From the NCBI GenBank assembly GCA_016932895.1, contig JAFGCA010000293.1, forward strand, positions 1 through 11,969: DNA of 11,969 nt, given 5' to 3'. This DNA comes from Sedimentisphaerales bacterium (GTDB taxonomy: Bacteria; Planctomycetota; Phycisphaerae; Sedimentisphaerales; SG8-4). The notes beneath the pieces are model-generated. The model did no database searches. It saw only the letters and a list, made by a program, of their open reading frames with translations, and had not been told where the DNA came from. Positions 6,081 through 11,969 of this stretch are shown here, one piece after another. Position 1 is the stretch's first letter. Each line of letters opens with the position of its first letter. The position numbers were made by a program, and so were the translations under genes.

Positions 6081-7889
6081 ATGGCATCAAACGCAAGCGA
6101 GCAAGGCTCTGCGTCGCCGGAAAAGCAAGTCATGCACATGAACCCCCGGATCGAGACGGATCGACAGATGATCCTGGACGCCAGGGCCAAGGGCCGGGGG
6201 GCACTGGCGAAGGCCTTCCTGAAACTCTCGGGCCCGGGCTGGCTCCAAAGCGGCATCACCCTGGGCGGCGGCTCCCTGTCGTCGAGCCTCTATCTCGGCG
6301 TGCTGGTGGGCTTCAGCTTCATGTGGCTCCAGCCGTTGGCCATGATCCTCGGGATCATCATGCTCAGCGCCATCGCCTACGTCACCCTGTCCACGGGAGA
6401 GCGCCCGCTGCGCGGGATCAACGAGCACGTCAGCCCGGTCCTCGGCTGGGGCTGGCTGCTGGCCTCGATGATGGCCAACCTCGTCTGGTCGCTGCCCCAG
6501 TTCGCCCTGGGCACAGCCGCCATTCGCCAGAACCTCCTGCCCGGACTCATCGGGCCGGGCGTGATGGGAGAAATACCCGGCAAGATGGTCGCCGGCCTGA
6601 TCTTCCTCACCTTCGCACTGACCGCCACCCTGACCTACAGTGCCGGGGGCAAAGGCGTCAAGGTCTTCGAGATCATGATCAAGGGGATCGTCAGTGTCAT
6701 CGTGCTCTGTTTTATCGGCGTAGTGGTCAAACTGAGTTTGGACGGCCGGATCAATTGGGGGGAAATCGGCAGCGGCCTGATTCCAGACCTGCGGCTGTTC
6801 CTGCGACCGACGGACAAGATCATGCCCCATATCCAGAAGGTGGCCGAGCAGTTCCAGCCGTTCTGGACGAACATGATTGTGGGCCAGCAGCGGGACGTGA
6901 TGATCAGTGCCGCGGCCACCGCGGTCGGCATCAACATGACCTTCCTGCTGCCCTATTCGATGCTTCGCAAGGGCTGGGACAAGGACTTCCGCGGTCTGGC
7001 GATCTTCGATCTTTCCACCGGATTGTTCATCCCGTTCATCCTGGCCACCGGTTGCGTGGTCATTGCGGCTAGCAGCCAGTTCCACGCCCAACCCGCAGTG
7101 GGGTTCGTTGCTGCCGAGGAGGGCGGGGCGATCACGGAGGCGCCGGCGCCAAACCTGGTCAAGCCCTGGAACAAGTTGATGGAAACGCGTTTGAAGACCG
7201 AAGTGGGCGACGCCGAGTACAAGCGCTTGCTGGGAGCAGTGGATGCTTTACCAGAGGATGATCCTGAAAGAGTGAAGAAAAGGACGGAGCGCTTCCAGAG
7301 TATCATGTCCCATGCCGACAAGACCATGGGAGCCATGTTGGTCAAGCGCGACGCCTTTAATCTGGCCGGCACGCTTGAACCACTCATTGGGGCCAAGTGG
7401 TCGCAGTACGTCTTCGGCCTGGGTGTCATCGGCATGGCGTTGAGTGCGGCCACGATGCTGATGACCATCAACGGGCTGTGCTTCTGCGAGCTGCTGAACC
7501 TGCCGGCGCGGGGCTGGCCGCAACGCATCGGCAGCCTCATGGTTTGCGTCGGGGCGCTCGGCCCGTTCTTCTGGAAGGACGCCGCGCCCTATCTGGCCGT
7601 GCCGACCTCGGTCTTTGCCATGGTCTTGCTGCCGATTGCATACTTCGCGTTCTTCTTCCTGATGAATCAGAAGACCTACCTAGGCGAGTACGCGCCGACG
7701 GGCGGTCGCCGCGTGCTCTGGAACGTCCTCATGGCCTTGGCCGCCGGTGCTGCTGCATTCGGGAGCGTCTGGAGCCTCTGGTCCAAGATACGATGGATGG
7801 GAATCATCCTGCTGGTCGTCTTCATCGTGCTCGTCGTGGTCGTGCATTACGCACGAGCAGGCAAAAAGCCAGCGACCAGTGCGGCCTAA
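6081..7889 (+). CDS. NRAMP-family (LeuT-fold) transporter lacking canonical metal-binding motifs
   Basis: Inner-membrane protein of 602 residues, much longer than typical NRAMP/MntH (about 400-440). NRAMP order is recognisable: GPGWLQSGITLGGGS (51-65) corresponds to TM1, TFLLPYSM (287-294) to TM6, and YVFGLGVIGMALSAATML (443-460) to TM8. Residues that bind the transported metal in NRAMPs are changed: TM1 D-P-G-N reads G62-G-G-S65, and TM6 M-P-H reads L290-P-Y292. About 85 charged residues (roughly 338-422) are inserted between TM7 and TM8, where MntH has a short loop. A hydrophilic tail of some 45 residues precedes TM1. Automated annotation would probably say divalent metal transporter, but the altered sites make Mn2+/Fe2+ transport doubtful; another ion or an organic substrate is possible. 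The ATG is supported by AGGAGG 6 bases upstream. The gene stands alone, between its own promoter candidate and a strong terminator. Confidence 0.8.
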   Translation: MASNASEQGSASPEKQVMHMNPRIETDRQMILDARAKGRGALAKAFLKLSGPGWLQSGITLGGGSLSSSLYLGVLVGFSFMWLQPLAMILGIIMLSAIAYVTLSTGERPLRGINEHVSPVLGWGWLLASMMANLVWSLPQFALGTAAIRQNLLPGLIGPGVMGEIPGKMVAGLIFLTFALTATLTYSAGGKGVKVFEIMIKGIVSVIVLCFIGVVVKLSLDGRINWGEIGSGLIPDLRLFLRPTDKIMPHIQKVAEQFQPFWTNMIVGQQRDVMISAAATAVGINMTFLLPYSMLRKGWDKDFRGLAIFDLSTGLFIPFILATGCVVIAASSQFHAQPAVGFVAAEEGGAITEAPAPNLVKPWNKLMETRLKTEVGDAEYKRLLGAVDALPEDDPERVKKRTERFQSIMSHADKTMGAMLVKRDAFNLAGTLEPLIGAKWSQYVFGLGVIGMALSAATMLMTINGLCFCELLNLPARGWPQRIGSLMVCVGALGPFFWKDAAPYLAVPTSVFAMVLLPIAYFAFFFLMNQKTYLGEYAPTGGRRVLWNVLMALAAGAAAFGSVWSLWSKIRWMGIILLVVFIVLVVVVHYARAGKKPATSAA

Positions 7890-7909
7890 GGCCTGAGTTA
7901 TCAGTGGTA

Positions 7910-7920
7910 GGTTCGAATCC
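7910..7920 (+). other. tRNA T-arm-like sequence (possible relic)
   Basis: GGTTCGAATCC matches the conserved T-loop box of tRNA genes. The flanking bases (GTA before, GAG after) do not complete the 5-bp T-stem, and no anticodon arm, acceptor stem or CCA is found around it. It may be a decayed tRNA end or chance. Confidence 0.2.
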
Positions 7921-7955
7921 GAGCCCGGGGAACTGTCTCCGGGCTCGTTTTTTTT
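7920..7955 (+). terminator. intrinsic (rho-independent) terminator of the NRAMP-like gene
   Basis: A 12-bp stem pairs 7920-7931 with 7936-7947 around the loop ACTG. It has nine outer Watson-Crick pairs, then one G-T wobble and two further pairs. Eight T residues (7948-7955) follow directly. It begins 31 bases after the stop of the NRAMP-like gene and points the same way. A second compact hairpin, GCCCGCT-GG-AGCGGGC (7958-7973), follows at once and lies just past the end of the convergent minus-strand gene, but it has no T-run on either strand. Confidence 0.9.
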
Positions 7956-7988
7956 CTGCCCGCTGGAGCGGGCGATGCGTACCGACGC

Positions 7989-8672
7989 CTATTTGGCCGG
8001 CTCGAAACGGGCGATGAGCTTGCCCGGCGTGATTTCGAAACCGGTCACCCGGACCCACTTGTCCTCGGCTTTGAAAACGGGGTCGAAGGGCTCCTCGTTC
8101 AAGAGAGACGCGGCGATCTGGGCCCGAAGGTCTTTCGTATCGACGGGCTCGGTTTCCAGCCGCTGCTGGTACATCCTTTTGGCCACCATTTTCGCCAGCG
8201 GCGTGATGTTCATCGCGCCAATCTTGACCTTGGCGACGTGGAGGTTGAGCAGGCCCTGCTCGTCCAATACAGGCTCCAGCTCAATGGTGACGACGAAATC
8301 TGCCCGTTCGACATCGGCGGTGCCCATCAGGACAATCCGTCCCGGAACGAACAGAATCTCGGGCCGCGACAGGTTGATTCCCTCGGACTGCTGGGCCCAT
8401 CCTGCCTCGGAGATAACCTCATTCAAGCCCTTGTCCAGCACGACCATATCGAAGGGGCGCTGGCTCTGTGCTCCGTTGTAAAATTGCGGTCCTACGTCGT
8501 GCGAAATGTACGGATGGACCCGGTTGTTGCCCGTGCCGACGGCCGCGGCAATGGGTTTGTACCGGGCCGGCTTGTGCAACAGCAAGCCAATTACCGCCGC
8601 GGCTACGACGATATCAATGAGCAACCAGTAGAGCAGCTTTCTGCGTCTGGACTTCTTTTTTGCTTTTTCCAA
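7989..8672 (-). CDS. conserved-looking hypothetical protein with one N-terminal membrane anchor
   Basis: I do not recognise a named family. The 227-residue product begins with a lysine/arginine-rich tail (residues 3-12, KAKKKSRRRK), then one hydrophobic segment (about 13-32). This predicts a signal anchor with the rest outside the cytoplasm. The remainder is soluble, has no cysteine, and alternates beta-rich stretches such as GRIVLMGTADVE (112-123) and VVTIELEPVL (127-136) with short helices. The overall plan, an anchor plus a beta-rich outer domain, recalls the YpmS/DUF2140 or DUF2993-type lipid-binding proteins, but that is only a guess. The start is TTG (8670-8672), supported by GAGG 6 bases upstream; no ATG precedes the membrane segment. 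It is divergent from pyrF and convergent with the NRAMP-like gene. Confidence 0.7.
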   Translation of the reverse strand: MEKAKKKSRRRKLLYWLLIDIVVAAAVIGLLLHKPARYKPIAAAVGTGNNRVHPYISHDVGPQFYNGAQSQRPFDMVVLDKGLNEVISEAGWAQQSEGINLSRPEILFVPGRIVLMGTADVERADFVVTIELEPVLDEQGLLNLHVAKVKIGAMNITPLAKMVAKRMYQQRLETEPVDTKDLRAQIAASLLNEEPFDPVFKAEDKWVRVTGFEITPGKLIARFEPAK

Positions 8673-8698
8673 ATCCTACCTCTGGTCCGATTTCTGTC

Positions 8699-8748
8699 TT
8701 GCTCGACACTTGGTGTGTGATTATAGTGGGCCGAACGTTTGGCCAAAA
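8699..8748. promoter_or_regulatory. overlapping divergent promoters with a 16-bp near-palindrome
   Basis: ATTATAGT serves both strands. Read leftwards it gives TATAAT (plus 8720-8725, perfect), with TTGGCC (plus 8741-8746, 4 of 6) as a -35 at a short 15-base spacing. Read rightwards it gives TATAGT (8722-8727, 5 of 6), with TTGCTC (8699-8704, 3 of 6) at 17 bases. GGCCGAACGTTTGGCC (8729-8744) is symmetrical except for one G-T pair. It covers the rightward start site and the leftward spacer, the classic position for an operator. Leaders would be about 40 bases (left) and 137 bases (right). Confidence 0.45.
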
Positions 8749-8870
8749 GAACTTTGTTGCCGGACATGGCGCACGGGGAGAGTTTTCCTGGGAAGAAAGG
8801 AAAGCTGTGGTGTCAAAGTCTTGTCCCATCGCCATGTCGGGAGAATCTTGAAGGAAAGGTTGACCCGCTT

Positions 8871-9821
8871 ATGTCCAGCCATTTTGCCGACCGGTTGTGT
8901 GCCGCCGCCCAATCGAAGAAGACGTCACTGATTGTTGGTCTGGATCCCGTGTACCACCGCCTTCCGCCGGCGATTACGACGCATCGTCACATGAACGACG
9001 AGTTTGACGCCGCGGCGGCCGTGGATGCGATCTTTGATTTTTGCACGCAGACCATGCGCATCGTGGCGCCGATGGTGCCGGCCGTGAAAATCAACATCGC
9101 GTTTTTCGAGAAATACCTCTCGGAAGGGCTGGAATCATACTACGCCTTGATCAGCGAAGCCAATGAGTTGGGTCTGGAGATCATTGGAGACGTCAAACGC
9201 GGCGACATCGGGCACACCGCCGAAATGTATGCCGAGGCCCACCTGCAGAATCCCGAACTGGCCGGCCTGGAGGACACACTGGCTCCCGACGCCATCACCG
9301 TCAACGGCTATACGGGCACCGACGGTATCGAACCGTTTGTCAAAATGGCCGACGCCCAGGGCAAGGGCGTCTTCGTGCTGGTGCGGACCAGCAACCCGTC
9401 GGCGGCCGCCATCCAGGATGTTCAGGATGCCCAGGGCCAGCCACTGTATGAAAAAATGGCCGAGATCGTCGGCGAAATTGCCGCCGCACCCGAACGCGTG
9501 GGCCAGAACGGATACAGCAATGTCGGCATGGTCGTCGGGGGCACCGCACCCGAGGTGACCGCCGCACTGCGCACGAAATATGACAAAATCTGGTTCCTCG
9601 TGCCCGGCTATGGATCCCAGGGCGCCTCGGCGGCCGACTGCGTGCGCTTCTGCAAGGCCGACGGAACCGGTGCCCTGATCAACGCCTCGCGTTCCATCAT
9701 CTACGCGTACGAGAAACCCAAGTACAAAGACCAGTTCGGCGAGGATTGGAAAAAGTGCATCGAACAGGCGGTCATCGATGCCAAAATCGACCTGGCCACT
9801 GCGATGCAGACAAAGCTGTAG
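8871..9821 (+). CDS. pyrF: orotidine 5'-phosphate decarboxylase (type 2)
   Basis: Cytosolic TIM-barrel enzyme that decarboxylates OMP to UMP, the last step of de novo pyrimidine synthesis. The 316 residues begin with the family opening FADRL (5-9) and IVGLDP (21-26). The catalytic strand is GDVKRGDIGHTA (106-117), in which D107, K109 and D112 form the D-x-K-x-x-D set. The C-terminal phosphate site is VPGYGSQGA (244-252) with R274 in NASRSIIYA (271-279). Length and the DxKRGDI-TA pattern fit the longer type-2 (mycobacterial/myxococcal-like) PyrF. ATG 8871 is chosen because homology-like sequence starts there and AAGGAAAGG (8851-8859) is upstream, at a rather long 11-base spacing. The frame stays open left to 8739, but that extension resembles no PyrF. 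menG follows after 53 bases on the same strand. Confidence 0.93.
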   Translation: MSSHFADRLCAAAQSKKTSLIVGLDPVYHRLPPAITTHRHMNDEFDAAAAVDAIFDFCTQTMRIVAPMVPAVKINIAFFEKYLSEGLESYYALISEANELGLEIIGDVKRGDIGHTAEMYAEAHLQNPELAGLEDTLAPDAITVNGYTGTDGIEPFVKMADAQGKGVFVLVRTSNPSAAAIQDVQDAQGQPLYEKMAEIVGEIAAAPERVGQNGYSNVGMVVGGTAPEVTAALRTKYDKIWFLVPGYGSQGASAADCVRFCKADGTGALINASRSIIYAYEKPKYKDQFGEDWKKCIEQAVIDAKIDLATAMQTKL

Positions 9822-9874
9822 AATCTGCCCCCGTCCATCGCGGCGGTCGGGCGGCCTCTCATTCTGGACGGCTC

Positions 9875-10642
9875 ATGCACAAGGGCGCTCCCACCGCCAG
9901 TGATGTTTCCCTTTCTGCCTGCCGGTCCGTGGGGCAGATGTTCGATGACATCGCGCCCACGTACGACCTGCTGAACCATTTGTTGTCCCTGGCGCGCGAC
10001 CGCTCCTGGCGCCGCCGGGCCGTCGGACGCCTCGACGTCGAGCGTACCCTCAGAGTCGTCGACCTGGCCACGGGCACCGGGGATTTGTTGATCGCGATGC
10101 TGCGAGACCGGCCCAACATCACCGAGGCGGTCGGTCTCGACCTCTCGCCGAACATGCTGGAGGTCTGCCGCAGGAAGCTGCGTCAACGAGAACTCCTGGC
10201 GCGGGCCCGCCTTTTGTGCGAGGACGCCTCGGCAACCTCCTTTCCTGAGGACTCCTTCGACGCGGTGACCATGGCGTTTGGCATCCGCAACACGGCCGAC
10301 GTCCTGCGTACGCTCCAGGAGATGCTCCGGATCCTGCGACCGGGGGGGACCGCCCTGGTATTGGAGTTCTCCTTGCCGGCGAACCGCCTTGTGCGGCGGT
10401 GCTACCTGGCTTACTTGCGCGTGGCGGTCCCGCTGATCGGTTCGCTCGTCTCGCGGAACAAGACCGCGTATCGCTATCTCAATCAATCCATAGAGGGGTT
10501 TCACGCACCGCCGGAATTTCTGGCTCTGATGCGGGAAGCCGGCTTCTCCAGCGTCGCGGCCGTCCCGTTGACATTCGGAGTCGCCTCGATCTACTGCGGA
10601 ACGAAGCCGGAAGGCGGACCGGCAGACGGCAGTTCCAAATGA
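9875..10642 (+). CDS. menG: demethylmenaquinone methyltransferase / UbiE family C-methyltransferase
   Basis: SAM-dependent enzyme that adds the ring methyl group in the last step of menaquinone (UbiE: also ubiquinone) synthesis, acting on a membrane-embedded quinone from the cytosolic face. The 255 residues are of usual length. Visible are VGQMFDDIAPTYDLLNHLLS (19-38), typical of the UbiE N-terminus, SAM motif I VVDLATGTGD (61-70), acidic residue D89 in VGLDLS (86-91), the family signature FPEDSFDAVTMAFGIRN (123-139), and LVLEFSLP (161-168). The ATG at 9875 has only a modest GGACGG upstream. The 53-base gap after pyrF has no terminator, so read-through from pyrF is likely. Its stop is one base from the stop of the convergent GH36 gene. 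Menaquinone is favoured over ubiquinone because ubiquinone is largely proteobacterial; the sequence itself does not separate them. Confidence 0.9.
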   Translation: MHKGAPTASDVSLSACRSVGQMFDDIAPTYDLLNHLLSLARDRSWRRRAVGRLDVERTLRVVDLATGTGDLLIAMLRDRPNITEAVGLDLSPNMLEVCRRKLRQRELLARARLLCEDASATSFPEDSFDAVTMAFGIRNTADVLRTLQEMLRILRPGGTALVLEFSLPANRLVRRCYLAYLRVAVPLIGSLVSRNKTAYRYLNQSIEGFHAPPEFLALMREAGFSSVAAVPLTFGVASIYCGTKPEGGPADGSSK

Positions 10643-10643
10643 A

Positions 10644-11969
10644 CTAACGAAGCTTGCGGTACGTCAGGATCACGGCATCCGGCCGCTTGGGAACCCGTAC
10701 GGACAGCCCATGTTTCATCAGGTCGCTGCCGGAGAATTGCCGGGTCCGGCCCGTGTCGATATCCGTAAGGCGATATTCCGCGGCCGGCTCCAGGCCCTGC
10801 AACTTCACAACGAGGGACTCCTCATCGCTTTCCGCACGGCGAAACGCCTGCACGAGCCCCTCGCCGAGCTCAGGCCGGTCGAACTGCCAGGCCGCCCACG
10901 TGGTTTGATCTACACTGTATGGCGTAAGCGGGTAGTAATCGCCCCAGTAGTTCGGGGCGACCTCATCCCGCCACTGGTGATACATCCGCCGCACGGCTGT
11001 GTAGTCCTGATCGTCACGGCGCATATCGTAGCAGGCCGTGATGTGCGGGCACATGCAGCTTCGAAAGCCGTACGCGTCGAACTGGTTGATACCCGTTCCA
11101 TAGAACGGCATCCAGAAGGCAATGCCATACGTGTGGTTCTGCTGGCTGACCGGCTCCAGCAGATAGTCGCTGCGGAGCAGGGGCACGGCGCGCCGCAAGG
11201 TCTCCAGGTCGTTGCGCCGTCCGCCGCTGGCACAGGAATCGATCAACATATTCGGATGCCGGCGGCGCAGCTCGTCCCAGTACGCCAGGTAATTCGTGAC
11301 GTGACGGATCTCGGTCATCCCCTGCCGATCCAGACTTTCGGCCGACCTCCAGAAATCAAGCGGATCGATATTGAAATCCTGTCGGTACAGGTCGATCCCC
11401 TGCTCTCCAATGGTCTTGTCAACCTGGCTCGTCAACCATTCCAGAACTTGCGGCTCGCTCAGTTTCAGCAGGCCGCCGGCCGAACCACCATGGACCCAGT
11501 GCGAACGGTGGTTGCTCAGCCACGTGTCCGCGGCGACGCGCTCCGGCTCAAACCAGACAATCGTCCTGACACCCCTGGCGTGGGCGTAGTCGCAGATGGC
11601 CCGCAGGCCGTTGGGGAAGCGGTTCGTGTCCACCTCCCAGGTCCCCACGTGCGGCCAGCCGTGCTTGTTCCAGTACCACCCGGCGTCCATCCACCAGTAG
11701 TCCAGCTTCAGTCCCCGCTCGAGATAGCCGTCGATGAACATCTTCTGGTTCTCTTCGTTGGCATGAATCATCTCGCCGTACTGGTGCGAGCTGCACGCCG
11801 CCATCTGCGGAACAAGCATTTTGCCGCCGGGCCGAGGCAGATTGTGCGCCCACATCCACCGCCGCCAGACGTTTTGAGCCGGTATCCAGTCGCCCCGGTA
11901 GAACTGCAGTACCACCAGCGGGGTGCGAACCTCCTCGCCGGGATGCAGCTTGAAATGCGTCAGTTCCTG
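10644..11969 (-). CDS. GH36-family alpha-galactosidase-like glycoside hydrolase, N-terminus outside window
   Basis: The frame stays open to the last base, so the start lies to the right; 441 residues are seen. They cover the catalytic barrel and C-terminal beta domain of a clan GH-D enzyme that releases terminal alpha-galactosyl (or alpha-N-acetylgalactosaminyl) residues with retention. Reading begins in the end of the N-terminal domain (HFKLHPGEEVRTP, 5-17). DYWWMDAGWY (90-99) is the sugar-binding aspartate strand, and VWFEPERV (138-145) is typical. YRQDFN (195-200) carries the likely nucleophile D198, and SCASGGRRND (245-254) the likely acid/base D254. The tail (about 365-441) is the small beta-sandwich, ending in YRKLR. 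Whether a signal peptide exists cannot be seen. The family is secure; the exact substrate is not. Confidence 0.9.
   Translation of the reverse strand, partial: QELTHFKLHPGEEVRTPLVVLQFYRGDWIPAQNVWRRWMWAHNLPRPGGKMLVPQMAACSSHQYGEMIHANEENQKMFIDGYLERGLKLDYWWMDAGWYWNKHGWPHVGTWEVDTNRFPNGLRAICDYAHARGVRTIVWFEPERVAADTWLSNHRSHWVHGGSAGGLLKLSEPQVLEWLTSQVDKTIGEQGIDLYRQDFNIDPLDFWRSAESLDRQGMTEIRHVTNYLAYWDELRRRHPNMLIDSCASGGRRNDLETLRRAVPLLRSDYLLEPVSQQNHTYGIAFWMPFYGTGINQFDAYGFRSCMCPHITACYDMRRDDQDYTAVRRMYHQWRDEVAPNYWGDYYPLTPYSVDQTTWAAWQFDRPELGEGLVQAFRRAESDEESLVVKLQGLEPAAEYRLTDIDTGRTRQFSGSDLMKHGLSVRVPKRPDAVILTYRKLR

Noticed and set aside
6087..7091. A 334-codon minus-strand frame opposite the NRAMP-like gene
   Set aside because: It has the same antisense artefact composition and no ribosome binding site or family resemblance.
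6081..7889. A simple call of manganese/iron transporter (MntH)
   Set aside because: The overall fold matches, but the D-P-G-N and M-P-H motifs needed for metal binding are absent and the protein is about 170 residues longer.
7850..7950. A complete tRNA gene around the T-loop-like sequence
   Set aside because: No matching acceptor, D or anticodon arms and no CCA. The upstream bases are the end of the transporter gene and the downstream bases form the terminator stem.
8739..8870. N-terminal extension of PyrF from TTG 8739 or ATG 8766
   Set aside because: The added residues resemble no PyrF, and the usual family start falls at 8871. The candidate operator would overlap the extended start.

Overview
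The window looks like ordinary chromosomal DNA from a GC-rich, free-living heterotroph. The best guess is a member of the Planctomycetota (Phycisphaerae-like). This rests on the mix of families: GTP-type PEP carboxykinase, a DUF3524/GTDC1-type glycosyltransferase, a divergent NRAMP-like transporter, a type-2 OMP decarboxylase and a GH36 glycosidase. The lineage is an inference, because no rRNA or other marker gene is present. I see no insertion sequence, phage gene, CRISPR array or complete tRNA.

Layout. (1) Positions 1-564 (+) hold the C-terminal part of a tRNA-queuosine mannosyltransferase-like GT-B enzyme, cut by the left edge. It converges on (2) pckG, 611-2482 (-), a GTP-dependent PEP carboxykinase with a very good Shine-Dalgarno. 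(3) A 572-base divergent intergenic region (2483-3054) carries a candidate pckG promoter, two hairpins in the pckG leader and a weaker rightward promoter. (4) 3055-5743 (+) is a tight two-gene unit: a sodium:solute symporter followed after one base by a beta-hydroxyacid dehydrogenase. This suggests uptake and oxidation or reduction of a small organic acid. (5) A 337-base intergenic region contains palindromes, a TTGACA-N17-CACAAT promoter and a leader whose hairpin covers the ribosome binding site. It precedes (6) an NRAMP-fold transporter, 6081-7889 (+), that lacks the canonical metal-binding residues and has an extra hydrophilic loop. It ends at a textbook intrinsic terminator. (7) 7989-8672 (-) encodes an unknown protein with one membrane anchor. 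It is divergent from (8) pyrF, 8871-9821, and (9) menG/ubiE, 9875-10642 (both +). The 198-base gap between them has back-to-back -10 elements and a 16-bp near-palindrome that could be an operator. (10) 10644-11969 (-) is most of a GH36 alpha-galactosidase-like enzyme, cut by the right edge and separated from menG by one base, stop to stop.

Together the genes describe central metabolism (gluconeogenesis, pyrimidine and menaquinone synthesis), transport, sugar scavenging and tRNA modification. I found no convincing new multigene system. The most notable points are the bacterial QTMAN-like enzyme, the NRAMP-fold protein without its metal site, and several candidate regulatory structures in the intergenic regions.
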